DNA of 64,000 nt from DTYU01 sp040757355 (GCA_040757355.1 JBFLWY010000007.1:19466-83465); one strand, 5' to 3'. Numbered from the stretch's first letter, positions 15,913 to 24,040 are shown. Translations and numbers: made by a program. The notes: generated by a model from the letters alone, not told the origin.

Positions 15913-17028
15913 TTGCGCAAGATTCATGTCAGTATTTTGCAGCCCGGCATGCGGGTCGGGCGTGCACTTTACAATTCGTCGGGGCAATTGCTTCTTAGTG
16001 CGGGTACAGTCTTGACCCGAAAATCTATCGCGCGTTTGGAAATGGCGGCTGTTCCCGCTGTTTACGTTGATGACGGATTCTTGAAAGACCCTGCAATTGT
16101 CGATGTGGTTTCGGAAGAGATCAGGGTGCAGGCTGTACGGCAGGTCCGGGAGCTTCTGGTGGACGCTGCGGTTACCGGGACCGGCCGGGCGGTCATCCGA
16201 ATTTATGAGATGACCAAAACTGTCAACGAGATTATTGATCAGTTATTAAAAAATCCGGATCTGGTCTTCAACCTTATTGACATCCGTACCATAGACGATT
16301 ACACCTTCGGCCATTCCGTAAACGTCTGCGTACTTTCTCTTCTTACCGGGATCTCTTTAGGCTATGAGCGGGCCGATCTTTTCACTTTAGGGATGGGTGC
16401 TTTGCTCCATGATATCGGAAAAGCGGTGATACCGGATACGATTCTAAATAAACCCGACAAACTTACCCCGGAAGAGTTTGCCCTGGTGCGTGAACATCCC
16501 GAGCGTGGCTTCAGAATGCTGTTGCAGGTTCCTGAAGTGAGCGCGACTTCGGCTTGCATAGCCCTTCAGCACCATGAACGTTTCCAGGGGCAGGGTTACC
16601 CCCGAGGGTTAAAGGGGGGCGAAATCCACGAGTTTGCCGTTATCTGCGGTGTTGCCGACGTATTTGATGCCCTGGTGGCAGACAGGGTTTACCGCAAAGC
16701 TTATCCGGTGCACGAAGCTTATGAACTAATCGCCGGTTCGGGGAATTTTCTATTTGATTACCGTATCGTGCAGGCCTTCTTGCAGAATGTTGCGGCATAT
16801 CCGGTGGGAACGCTGGTTCGCCTCTCAACCGGACAAATCGGGGTGGTTGTCGAGACGCAGCGGGGCCTGACGCTTTACCCCAAAGTTCGAATACTCTTTG
16901 ACGGCCAAGGTTCAGCGTGTGAACCATACGAAATAGATCTCTGGAAGGAACGGCAGGTGCTCGTCTCAAGGGTGATAACCGGGGATCTAAACACAGAGCG
17001 CATCGAGAAAGAGTTGCTGGATTCTTAA
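15913..17028 (+). CDS. HD-GYP domain cyclic di-GMP phosphodiesterase
   Basis: Probably degrades c-di-GMP to pGpG/GMP. The 371-aa protein has an N-terminal domain of the DUF3391-like kind (IHVSILQPGMRVGRALYN) and an HD-GYP core: HSVNVC, LLHDIGK (the HD pair), NKPDKLTPEE, HPERG, LQHHERFQGQGYPRGLKG (the HHE...GYP motif) and ADVFDALVADRVYR. TTG at 15913 follows CCGGAGGA. The sigma-28-like promoter suggests co-expression with the flagellar regulon, where the PilZ protein at 1.5 kb could read the resulting c-di-GMP change. Confidence 0.92.
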   Translation: MRKIHVSILQPGMRVGRALYNSSGQLLLSAGTVLTRKSIARLEMAAVPAVYVDDGFLKDPAIVDVVSEEIRVQAVRQVRELLVDAAVTGTGRAVIRIYEMTKTVNEIIDQLLKNPDLVFNLIDIRTIDDYTFGHSVNVCVLSLLTGISLGYERADLFTLGMGALLHDIGKAVIPDTILNKPDKLTPEEFALVREHPERGFRMLLQVPEVSATSACIALQHHERFQGQGYPRGLKGGEIHEFAVICGVADVFDALVADRVYRKAYPVHEAYELIAGSGNFLFDYRIVQAFLQNVAAYPVGTLVRLSTGQIGVVVETQRGLTLYPKVRILFDGQGSACEPYEIDLWKERQVLVSRVITGDLNTERIEKELLDS

Positions 17029-17129
17029 AAGCCAAGCTCACCGCAGTCATAAGTGGTAGTATTACCCATTCATCTGGTCACTTATAAAACATAGTTCGTA
17101 AACTGCCTTCCGGCAATGACAGAAAATAG

Positions 17130-17158
17130 TTGACAGCAGGGGTTGCTTGTGCTAAATT
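17130..17158 (+). promoter_or_regulatory. Sigma-A promoter of the rpmG-secE-nusG operon
   Basis: -35 TTGACA (17130-17135), 17-bp spacer, -10 TAAATT (17153-17158). About 65 nt ahead of rpmG; the leader contains an 8-bp palindrome GACGCGTC followed by T8. Confidence 0.6.
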
Positions 17159-17223
17159 ACTAAAGGCGTGGTTTGTAATCTATGACGCGTCTTTTTTTTA
17201 CTTTTTGACAAGGCGGTGTTCAC

Positions 17224-17373
17224 ATGCGAGTCATTATTACGCTTGCCTGTACACAGTGCAAACGGCGTAACTATACTACGACCAAGAACAAGAAGAACGA
17301 TCCGGGAAGGATCGAGTTCAAAAAGTACTGCCGGTGGTGCGGAACTCATACCCCGCACAAAGAGACAAAGTAG
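17224..17373 (+). CDS. rpmG: 50S ribosomal protein L33
   Basis: A 49-aa ribosomal protein of the large subunit. It begins MRVIITLACTQCKRRNYTTT and carries the zinc-binding pairs CTQC and CRWC, so it is the zinc (C+) form. ATG at 17224 follows AAGGCGGTG. Stop at 17371-17373, 19 nt before secE. The tRNA-Trp often found between rpmG and secE is absent. Confidence 0.95.
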   Translation: MRVIITLACTQCKRRNYTTTKNKKNDPGRIEFKKYCRWCGTHTPHKETK

Positions 17374-17392
17374 CTTGGTGAGGGTGAAATAG

Positions 17393-17776
17393 ATGGCCGT
17401 CATAAAGACCGGTAAGGAAAGAAAAGGGCGTAGCGCGGTGCAAAAGGCCACAGGACCCCAAAAGAATGCCAAGGTGAAGCAAACGAAAAAATCCCCGGAC
17501 GGCCCGGTGCAAAAAGAGTCCGGCTTAAAACCGGTCCGGCAGGAAGCTGCTAAGCGCGAGGCTGTTAAAAAGCGTTCGAATGTTAAAGAACAGGCAAAAA
17601 TTGTCCGGCAATTTTTTTCAGGGACATGGCAGGAGTTGAAAAAGGTACACTGGCCGACGCGGCGGGAGGTGGCAGTCTATACGGGCGTAGTGCTTGCAGT
17701 GGTAACTGTGGTGATGGTTATTATTTGGATTGCCGACTCGATTTTCAGCCAGATATTGAGGCTGATCATCGCATAG
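17393..17776 (+). CDS. secE: Preprotein translocase subunit SecE with long basic N-terminal extension
   Basis: Stabilises SecY in the translocon. The conserved SecE core is in the last 60 residues (FFSGTWQELKKVHWPTRREV, then one membrane helix ending at ILRLIIA). The total length of 127 aa exceeds the usual 60-75 aa; residues 1-65 are Lys/Arg/Gln-rich, low complexity and probably disordered. Extended N-termini occur in several Clostridia. ATG at 17393 follows GGTGAGGGTG. Operon position rpmG-secE-nusG is standard. Confidence 0.93.
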   Translation: MAVIKTGKERKGRSAVQKATGPQKNAKVKQTKKSPDGPVQKESGLKPVRQEAAKREAVKKRSNVKEQAKIVRQFFSGTWQELKKVHWPTRREVAVYTGVVLAVVTVVMVIIWIADSIFSQILRLIIA

Positions 17777-17822
17777 GTCCCGCTCCGGATATAGGGCAAG
17801 GGTCTACCTGTGAATGTTCGTT

Positions 17823-17857
17823 AAGGAGGTGAGGGAGGCGGTTGCCTCCCTGCCGTG
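17823..17857 (+). promoter_or_regulatory. Hairpin between Shine-Dalgarno and start codon of nusG
   Basis: AAGGAGGTG (17823-17831) is a full-strength ribosome site but lies 23 nt before the GTG start (17855). The intervening 17833-17850 is a perfect 7-bp hairpin (GGGAGGC, loop GGTT, GCCTCCC). Removing the hairpin leaves 5 nt, an ideal spacing. No in-frame start codon exists between the upstream stop (17822) and 17855. Confidence 0.8.
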
Positions 17858-18382
17858 AATAAACAGTGGTACGTTGTGCATACTTACTCCGGCTACGAGA
17901 ACAAGGTCAAGGCCAACCTGGAAAAGCGGATCGCCTCAATGAATATGGAGGACAAGATTTTCCGCATTGTTGTGCCTGAGGAAGATGAAGTTGAAATAAA
18001 AGACGGTAAAAAGAAGATCTCAAAGCGGAAAATATTTCCCGGTTATGTCCTGGTTGAGATGGACATGACTGACGAGTCCTGGTACGTGGTTCGGAATACG
18101 CCGGGGGTCACTGGTTTTGTGGGAAGCGGAAACAAACCGGTACCGTTGACGGAGCCCGAAGCAGAGTTAATCCTGAAGCAGGCCCAGGGAGAAATTCCGC
18201 GAGTACGGATAGATCTGACGCCCGGGGAAAAGATCAGGGTGACTTCCGGGCCGTTCCAGAATTTTATCGGCGTTATCGAGGAGATAAATACCGAAAAAGC
18301 CAAACTGCGGGTAATGATCTCCATGTTTGGTCGGGAGACACCGATAGAACTTGACTATTCCCAGGTAGAGAAGATAATCTAA
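17855..18382 (+). CDS. nusG: Transcription termination/antitermination factor NusG
   Basis: Binds RNA polymerase and modulates pausing and termination. The 175-aa product has the NGN domain (KQWYVVHTYSGYENKVKANL, FPGYVLVEM) and a KOW domain (GEKIRVTSGPFQNFIGVIEE). The GTG start is fixed by homology (the family starts just before KxWYVVHTYSG) and by an upstream in-frame stop at 17822. Its ribosome site is separated from the start by a hairpin. Confidence 0.96.
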   Translation: MNKQWYVVHTYSGYENKVKANLEKRIASMNMEDKIFRIVVPEEDEVEIKDGKKKISKRKIFPGYVLVEMDMTDESWYVVRNTPGVTGFVGSGNKPVPLTEPEAELILKQAQGEIPRVRIDLTPGEKIRVTSGPFQNFIGVIEEINTEKAKLRVMISMFGRETPIELDYSQVEKII

Positions 18383-18400
18383 GCGGGGGGTGAAGCAGAA

Positions 18401-18829
18401 TTGGCAAAGAAGGTTCAGGCAATAGTAAAGCTCCAGATTCCGGCAGGGAAAGCCACTCCGGCACCGCCCGTTGGACCGGCCTTAGGCCAGCACGGGGTTA
18501 ACATTATGGCTTTTGTTAAGGAGTATAACGAGCGTACAGCAGCCCAGGCCGGATTAATAATTCCGGTTGAGATAACGGTCTACGAGGACCGGTCTTTCAG
18601 TTTCGTTTGCAAGACGCCGCCGGCAGCGGTGCTCTTGAAGAAGGCGGCGGGCATCGAGACAGCCTCCGGGGAGCCTAATAAAAAAAAGGTAGGTAAGGTT
18701 ACCCGGTCAAAGGTGCGTGAAATCGCGGAACTAAAGATGTCTGATCTGAATGCGGCCTCGGTCGAAGCGGCGATGCGTATGGTTGAGGGTACTGCCAGGA
18801 GTATGGGTATCGAGGTTGTTGAAGGCTAA
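18401..18829 (+). CDS. rplK: 50S ribosomal protein L11
   Basis: Forms the GTPase-associated centre with 23S rRNA. The 142-aa product has IVKLQIPAGKATPAPPVGPA and ALGQHGVNIMAFVKEYN at the N-terminus and the C-terminal RNA-binding domain (GKVTRSKVREIAELKMSDLN). Length is typical. TTG at 18401 follows GCGGGGGGTGA. Operon order nusG-rplK-rplA is conserved. Confidence 0.97.
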   Translation: MAKKVQAIVKLQIPAGKATPAPPVGPALGQHGVNIMAFVKEYNERTAAQAGLIIPVEITVYEDRSFSFVCKTPPAAVLLKKAAGIETASGEPNKKKVGKVTRSKVREIAELKMSDLNAASVEAAMRMVEGTARSMGIEVVEG

Positions 18830-18898
18830 CCGTGAAGGTTTAATATGGAATTTTATGTGGGAGGAGATCAACTCCGATCACCACAAGGAGGAATTGGC

Positions 18899-19591
18899 TT
18901 GCCAAGACACGGAAAGAAGCATCAGGAAGCTGAAAAGCAGGTGGACAGAACCAAGCTTTACGATCCCCTGGAAGCGATCGAGCTGCTGAAGAAGATTGCA
19001 CCGGCCAAATTTGACGAGACGGTTGAAGCGGCGGTGAAATTGGGTGTGGACCCGCGTCATGCCGACCAGCAGGTCCGCGGTGCGGTGGTGTTGCCGCATG
19101 GAACAGGTAAGACCCGGCGGGTGGTAGTCTTCGCACGCGGCGAAAAGATAAAAGAAGCGGAGGCTGCGGGTGCGGATTTCGTCGGGGCGGAAGACCTTAT
19201 TGCCCGCGTGCAGGAAGGGTGGCTTGACTTCGATGTGGCTATCGCCACGCCTGATGTGATGGGGATGGTCGGTAAAGTCGGGCGTATTTTGGGTCCTCGC
19301 GGTCTGATGCCGAACCCCAAGACGGGGACGGTTACGTTTGACATAGCGCGCGCCGTCGCCGAGGTAAAGGCCGGCAAGATCGAGTACAGGGTTGACAAGG
19401 CGGGAAACATTCACGCCCCAATCGGCAAAGTGTCTTTCGATGCCGAGAAGCTGGTTGAAAACCTGCGGACCTTGGTCGAGGCGCTGGTACGTGCAAAACC
19501 GGCGGCGGCGAAAGGACAGTATTTAAAGGGTATCAGTGTCTCCTCGACGATGGGGCCCGGGATAAGAGTTAATGTTTTGAAGGTTTCCTGA
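18899..19591 (+). CDS. rplA: 50S ribosomal protein L1
   Basis: Component of the L1 stalk; can autoregulate its mRNA in other bacteria. TTG at 18899 is chosen because AAGGAGG lies at 18885-18891 and the product then begins LPRHGKKHQEA, matching the family start, with the usual length (230 aa). An upstream in-frame ATG at 18845 would add a non-conserved 18-residue tail. Signature GRILGPRGLMPNPKTGTVT and the N-terminal DPLEAIELLKK segment are present. Confidence 0.96.
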   Translation: MPRHGKKHQEAEKQVDRTKLYDPLEAIELLKKIAPAKFDETVEAAVKLGVDPRHADQQVRGAVVLPHGTGKTRRVVVFARGEKIKEAEAAGADFVGAEDLIARVQEGWLDFDVAIATPDVMGMVGKVGRILGPRGLMPNPKTGTVTFDIARAVAEVKAGKIEYRVDKAGNIHAPIGKVSFDAEKLVENLRTLVEALVRAKPAAAKGQYLKGISVSSTMGPGIRVNVLKVS

Positions 19592-19727
19592 ACCAAAGAG
19601 TCTTTAAGGTGAAAAATACCGCTATTGCGGTCAAAAGTAGCACGGGCTGCGCGGAGGAGAGAGTTCAAAATCTGGAAGGTTTAAGGTCATAGTCCAACCT
19701 CCAACCTCCGGCATCCACATCTCAACG

Positions 19728-19830
19728 CCGTAGACAGTTGGTGTTAATACTTAAAGGCCGGGTGCTGCCGCCGCCAACCGAGGCTGGGTAGATTTACGGG
19801 ATCTTCCTATGTCTACGGATCCCGTTTTTT
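19728..19830 (+). promoter_or_regulatory. Ribosomal protein L10 leader with intrinsic attenuator
   Basis: The outer helix CCGTAGACA (19728-19736) / TGTCTACGG (19810-19818) encloses the L10-binding-type region. Its 3' strand falls in the loop of a terminator hairpin, ACGGGATC (19796-19803) / GATCCCGT (19818-19825) plus T6, so the two folds compete. This is the arrangement known for the autoregulatory L10 leader upstream of rplJ-rplL. Confidence 0.75.
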
Positions 19831-19874
19831 ATTTTTGACTGTGGCTAAGTATTCAGCCTGCCACCCACCTCTTA

Positions 19875-20001
19875 CCCAGCACTCAACCAAGAGATAAAGC
19901 TACAGCCTGACACAAAAATGGAGTTGCTTATGAGTTAGTGTTAACAATTAGGTTGAGTGCTGGGCGGCGAGAAACAAGCAGTGCGCGGAACCCAGCACTC
20001 A
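19875..20001. repeat. Diverged three-box CCCAGCACTCA element
   Basis: Boxes CCCAGCACTCA at 19875-19885 and 19991-20001 and TGAGTGCTGGG at 19954-19964. The first inverted pair spans 90 bp, as in the complete elements, but the internal sequence is unrelated. Confidence 0.7.
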
Positions 20002-20156
20002 ATTCAACTTGGAAAGTAGCAATTTCATGAAAACGTTAAATGTTGTAAAAACCGCTTGTTTATGCCAGGGCAAGTTTGAGTCTGGGGGCCGGGCCGGAGC
20101 GTACTTGATTCAGAGGTCGGAAGCCGGAAGTCGGAGGTCTGAAAAGGGGAAAAAGG

Positions 20157-20177
20157 GAATTCGCGTAGCGAATTCTA
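20157..20177. repeat. Palindrome GAATTCGCGTAGCGAATTC
   Basis: A near-perfect inverted repeat of 8 bp arms. Relatives are at 9754-9773 (GAATTCGCCTAGCGAAAT) and 62853-62871 (GAATTCGCTGCGCGAATTT), and a degenerate one at 29747-29766. Confidence 0.65.
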
Positions 20178-20311
20178 CGAGGTCTGATCTCTGACATCCG
20201 ACGTCTGACTTCTGAGATTCGCCGTTTATCACCGTGTCCGACGGGAAGCCTGAATAGTAACGACTGTGGCTCGAAAAGCGAAAGGTTTTTAATTTGCGGA
20301 AGGGGGTGAAA

Positions 20312-20845
20312 ATGAGTATGCCGGTACGCGATGAGAAGAGAGCTGTGGTAGCGGAGCTGAAAGACAAGCTGACGGCGGCTAAGGCGGTTTTCGTGGCTGA
20401 TTATAAAGGCATCCCCGTGGCAAGATTTACTGAGCTAAGGCGACGGCTGAGGGAATCAGGCAGCCTTCTTAAGGTCACCAAGAACACCTTGACCATAATC
20501 GCCGCAAAAGAGGCCGGCCTTGACAATCTGGTATCTTATCTTGAGGGACCGGTGGCGTTGACCTTTAGTTTCGACGACCCTGCGGCTACTGCTAAGGTGC
20601 TGGTTGATTTTACACGTGAGTTCAAGCTCCTTGATGTAAAAGGAGGCGTTCTCAACGGGCGGTCGTTGTCTGCTGCACAGGTCAGGGTTTTGGCAGACCT
20701 GCCGCCGTTTGAAGTAATGATTGCAAAGGTGGTTGGCGGAATCAAGTCGCCGCTTTACGGTCTGGTCAGTGTACTGAACGGACCCATGCGTAACCTTGTG
20801 TATGTGCTGGATGCGGTCAGGAGAAAACAGGCCGAGGCGTCGTAG
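20312..20845 (+). CDS. rplJ: 50S ribosomal protein L10
   Basis: Anchors the L7/L12 stalk and binds the leader RNA to limit its own synthesis. The 177-aa product has the typical N-terminus (RDEKRAVVAELKDKL, VADYKGIPVARFTELRRRLR, KVTKNTL) and a C-terminal helix for L12 binding. ATG at 20312 follows GGAAGGGGGTG; the upstream in-frame TTG at 20294 precedes that ribosome site. It is followed 44 nt later by rplL. Confidence 0.95.
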   Translation: MSMPVRDEKRAVVAELKDKLTAAKAVFVADYKGIPVARFTELRRRLRESGSLLKVTKNTLTIIAAKEAGLDNLVSYLEGPVALTFSFDDPAATAKVLVDFTREFKLLDVKGGVLNGRSLSAAQVRVLADLPPFEVMIAKVVGGIKSPLYGLVSVLNGPMRNLVYVLDAVRRKQAEAS

Positions 20846-20889
20846 GTAACTTATTAAAAGCTAAAAAATTTGATTAAGGAGGATTTATT

Positions 20890-21276
20890 GTGTCAAAGAC
20901 TGCCGAAATCATCGAAACGATAAAGGGGCTCACAGTGGTGGAGCTTGCTGAGCTTGTAAAGGCCCTGGAGGAGGAGTTCGGGGTCACCGCTGCTGCACCG
21001 GTTGCAATGGCAGCCGTTCCGGCAGCGGGAGGGGCGGCACCGACCGCTCCTGCGGAGGAGGAAAAGACGGAGTTTGACGTAATCCTGTCCGCTGTAGGAG
21101 ACAAGAAGATCAATGTGATCAAGGTGGTACGGGAAATTACCGGATTGGGGCTTAAAGAGGCGAAAGAACTGGTAGATAACGCGCCCAAACCTGTAAAGGA
21201 AAAAGTAAACAAGGAAGAGGCAGAGGCGATTAAGGCTAAACTGGCCGAGGCCGGCGCGACTGTTGAAATAAAGTAG
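20890..21276 (+). CDS. rplL: 50S ribosomal protein L7/L12
   Basis: Multicopy stalk protein that recruits translation factors. The 128-aa product has the N-terminal dimerisation domain (IIETIKGLTVVELAELVKAL), an Ala/Pro hinge (residues 36-58) and the factor-binding domain (KTEFDVIL, INVIKVVREITGLGLKEAKE). GTG at 20890 follows AAGGAGG (20877-20883). Unlike most Firmicutes, it is followed by a strong terminator and not by rpoB. Confidence 0.97.
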   Translation: MSKTAEIIETIKGLTVVELAELVKALEEEFGVTAAAPVAMAAVPAAGGAAPTAPAEEEKTEFDVILSAVGDKKINVIKVVREITGLGLKEAKELVDNAPKPVKEKVNKEEAEAIKAKLAEAGATVEIK

Positions 21277-21306
21277 TCCCAGTCGATGGTCTGATTTAGA
21301 GGAAAA

Positions 21307-21339
21307 GCCCCGTTTTTCGGCATTCAAACGGGGTTTTTT
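21307..21339 (+). terminator. Intrinsic terminator after rplL
   Basis: Stem GCCCCGTTT / AAACGGGGT with a 10-nt loop (TTCGGCATTC), followed by TTTTTT. Ends the rpmG-to-rplL transcription unit. Confidence 0.92.
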
Positions 21340-21512
21340 GTACGCTGCAGCGTTAATAAAAAATCTCCGGGTACGGATTCTTCTAAGAAGCGCACCTGGT
21401 CCGTTAAGAGGCGACACCCATTGGGTAGCGTATGATTTTAGTAGGTGACCAGGGGGGATAACAAAGACCTCTAGCGGCTGCTTAAACAAGCTGCCGTTGT
21501 TGGCAGTAGGCG

Positions 21513-21541
21513 TTGCAGGCAGGTTTCGCCTGTGCTATAAT
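21513..21541 (+). promoter_or_regulatory. Sigma-A promoter of rpmE
   Basis: -35 TTGCAG (21513-21518), 17-bp spacer, perfect TATAAT (21536-21541) preceded by an extended TGC. The start codon is about 50 nt downstream. Confidence 0.85.
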
Positions 21542-21592
21542 ATCATGGGTTTTCGCAAACGGGTTTCGCATTCGAGAAAGGAGTGAGTTGGG

Positions 21593-21790
21593 TTGAAAAA
21601 GGGCATTCATCCGCAATACGGGCCTACACGCGTAGTATGTGCCTGCGGCGCGGTCTTTGAAACCGGTTCCACAAAAAAGGAGCTCAGGGTGGAGGTTTGC
21701 TCCAAGTGCCACCCCTTCTACACCGGGCAGCGCCAGGTGGTAGACCGCCGCGGTCGGGCGGAGCGGTTTCGCAAGAAATACGGCCTCTAA
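21593..21790 (+). CDS. rpmE: 50S ribosomal protein L31 (zinc form)
   Basis: Large-subunit protein of 65 aa. Zinc ligands are visible as CACG and CSKCHPFYTG, so it is the C+ type that can store zinc. Family start MKKGIHPQYGP. TTG at 21593 follows AAAGGAGTGAG. It begins a block whose order (rpmE, prfA, prmC, ... atp) parallels B. subtilis. The 250-bp upstream region contains its promoter and a possible structured segment. Confidence 0.96.
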   Translation: MKKGIHPQYGPTRVVCACGAVFETGSTKKELRVEVCSKCHPFYTGQRQVVDRRGRAERFRKKYGL

Positions 21791-22017
21791 TTTAAGGATA
21801 GCAGACGCCCATGCCGCTAACGCATCACCGGCAGAGAATGACCTGCATGTGCGTGCCTACCTGTGCGTTGCACGTTAGATCCGTCCGAACGCAGACAGGA
21901 AACGGGCTTTTTGCGGTTATACCGTATCCGTTACCTTGACTTTTAACTTCGAACTGACCTTAAAGTCAGTCTTTCTAAGCCTAACTTCGAACCTTAAACT
22001 TTTTTAGGTGGTGGCGG

Positions 22018-22920
22018 TTGAATAAAAAAGAAGTTACTTACGGCGGGCAGGCGGTTATCGAAGGAGTAATGATGCGCGGTCCCAAATCCTGGGCGGTGGC
22101 CGTTCGCCGGCCGGATAATTCGATTATAATAAAGGAAGAGAAACTCGAAACCTTGAGCGCCGCCGGTTTGTGGCGCCGACCGCTCTTCCGCGGGATGGCG
22201 GTACTATATGAGGCGCTGGTACTCGGGATAAAGGCCCTCAGTTATTCTGCTCAACAAGCGGTGGGAGAGGAGGAGCATTCGGTTGGCCGCTGGGAAATCG
22301 CGGCCACCATGCTTTTGGGGATAGCCCTTGCTATCTTCCTCTTTGCCGTTATTCCTGTCGGGCTGGCGCATCTCGCAAGAGGTACCGTCTCTTCCGCCCT
22401 GGGGCAGAACCTGCTGGAGGGGCTTGTGCGGTTGGCTATCTTCATTGCGTACATATTTCTTATCGGCCGGATCCCTGACATACGGCGTGTGTTCGCTTAT
22501 CACGGTGCCGAGCACCGGGTGATTAACGCCTACGAAGCGGGGGCGGTCCTTTCCCCTGAGGGGGTACGGGGCTTTCCGGTGTTTCACGCCCGCTGCGGCA
22601 CAAGTTTTCTGCTGATTGTACTGATTTTGCATATCTTTATTTTTTCTCTCTTAGGGCAGGAGCCGTTATGGTGGCGTTTACTGTCGCGGGTCCTGCTGCT
22701 TCCGGTGATTGCAGGGATAAGCTACGAATTCATTAAGCTTTCGGCGCGCAAGGAGCAAAACTTCGTTTTTCGGGCTATGGCCGCGCCCGGGTTGTGGGTT
22801 CAACGGCTGACCACGCGCGAGCCGGATGATGCTCAGGTGACGGTAGCGCTGGCGGCGCTCGATGCGGTGCTGTTAAAAGGTGGTGAGTCAAACGATGTGG
22901 GAAAAGCTTGCGGCGCTTGA
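22018..22920 (+). CDS. DUF1385 membrane protein (YqhQ family)
   Basis: Membrane protein of unknown function, 300 aa. The family signature YGGQAVIEGVMMRGPKSWAV is at the N-terminus and YHGAEHRVINAYEAG in the middle, with about four or five hydrophobic helices between residues 95 and 245. TTG at 22018 follows TTAGGTGGTGG. The 3' end overlaps prfA by 26 nt. Genes of this family commonly precede prfA in Clostridia and are distantly suggested to be metal-dependent enzymes; no activity can be inferred here. Confidence 0.88.
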   Translation: MNKKEVTYGGQAVIEGVMMRGPKSWAVAVRRPDNSIIIKEEKLETLSAAGLWRRPLFRGMAVLYEALVLGIKALSYSAQQAVGEEEHSVGRWEIAATMLLGIALAIFLFAVIPVGLAHLARGTVSSALGQNLLEGLVRLAIFIAYIFLIGRIPDIRRVFAYHGAEHRVINAYEAGAVLSPEGVRGFPVFHARCGTSFLLIVLILHIFIFSLLGQEPLWWRLLSRVLLLPVIAGISYEFIKLSARKEQNFVFRAMAAPGLWVQRLTTREPDDAQVTVALAALDAVLLKGGESNDVGKACGA

Positions 22921-23962
22921 AGAACGATACGAGGAACTGAACAGAAAAATCGCTGATCCCGACGTGATCGCGGATTATATACGTTGGCGGGAGTATGCAA
23001 AGGCGCATGCTGAGATTGAGCCGGTAGTAGAAATGTACCGGCAGTACAAGGATACCCTGCAAGGGTTGGAAGATGCGGAGACATTGCTGCGTGAGGAAAA
23101 GGATCCCGACTTGAGGGAGTTGGCGGCAGAGGAACTGGAGTTCCTTAAAGGGAAAAAGGAGGAACTGGCCGGACGTTTAAGGATTCTTCTTCTTCCGCGT
23201 GATCCCAATGACGACAAGAACGTAATTATCGAAATCCGCGCCGGGACCGGGGGTGAAGAGGCGGCGCTTTTTGCGGGCGATCTTTTGCGGATGTACCTGA
23301 AATACGCCGAGAGGCTGGGCTGGCGCGTCGAGATGCTGAGCAGCAACCCAACCGACCTCGGCGGTTTTAAAGAGGCCATCGTGCTGATTGAAGGGCGCGG
23401 CGCATACAGCCGCTTGAAGTTTGAAAGCGGCGTTCACCGGGTGCAGCGTGTTCCCGAGACGGAGGCCAGCGGGCGGATCCATACCTCGGCTGCGACGGTT
23501 GCTGTTCTTCCCGAAGCTGAAGAGGTAGACGTCGACATCGATCCTAAGGACCTCCGCATCGACGTGTTTTGTTCCGCTGGGCCGGGCGGGCAGTCGGTGA
23601 ACACTACTCAGTCGGCGGTGCGGATCACCCACATGCCGACGGGAATCGTGGTCAGTTGCCAGGATGAGAAGTCGCAGCACAAGAACCGTGACAAAGCGAT
23701 GAAGGTACTCAGGGCGCGCCTTCTGGACCGGCTGCAGCAGGAGCAGCAAGACGCAATTGCCGAGGCGCGGCGGGCTCAGGTGGGGAGCGGGGACCGGAGC
23801 GAGCGTATCCGGACGTACAACTTCCCGCAGAACCGTGTTACCGACCACCGGGTAGGGTTAACGCTGTACCGGTTGGAAGAGATCCTGGAAGGTGACCTGG
23901 ACGAATTTATCACTGCGCTGATCACACACCACCAGGCGGAAAGACTGCGCCAGATCAGTTGA
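22895..23962 (+). CDS. prfA: Peptide chain release factor 1
   Basis: Recognises UAA/UAG and triggers peptide release. The 355-aa product shows the recognition loop region and the catalytic GGQ in SAGPGGQSVNTTQSAVRITH. ATG at 22895 is preferred: AAAGGTGGTG ends 10 nt upstream and the product then starts MWEKLAALEERYEELNRKI as in relatives. Upstream in-frame GTGs at 22880 and 22883 fall in the ribosome site. It is followed by prmC, which methylates this GGQ. Confidence 0.95.
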   Translation: MWEKLAALEERYEELNRKIADPDVIADYIRWREYAKAHAEIEPVVEMYRQYKDTLQGLEDAETLLREEKDPDLRELAAEELEFLKGKKEELAGRLRILLLPRDPNDDKNVIIEIRAGTGGEEAALFAGDLLRMYLKYAERLGWRVEMLSSNPTDLGGFKEAIVLIEGRGAYSRLKFESGVHRVQRVPETEASGRIHTSAATVAVLPEAEEVDVDIDPKDLRIDVFCSAGPGGQSVNTTQSAVRITHMPTGIVVSCQDEKSQHKNRDKAMKVLRARLLDRLQQEQQDAIAEARRAQVGSGDRSERIRTYNFPQNRVTDHRVGLTLYRLEEILEGDLDEFITALITHHQAERLRQIS

Positions 23963-24040
23963 TGGTTGTTCTTAGTTCCCAGCGAATACCGGGCGGCCTG
24001 TGGGTCGCTTGCGTTTTATAACGGGTGGCATGGAAAGACC

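Larger units (their letters stand above)
19592..20311. other. 720-bp rplA-rplJ spacer: L10 leader plus inserted repeats
   Basis: The first part (to about 19830) holds the L10 leader and attenuator. The remaining 480 bp before rplJ is repeat DNA: CCCAGCACTCA-type boxes (19875, 19954, 19991), AAGTCGGAGGTC-type strings (20117-20140 and 20187-20215) and the palindrome GAATTCGCGTAGCGAATTC (20158-20176). No gene seen. Confidence 0.7.

Noticed and set aside
23177..23848. 223-codon frame antisense to prfA
   Set aside because: prfA is unambiguous on the other strand, including the GGQ motif; the antisense frame has no motif.
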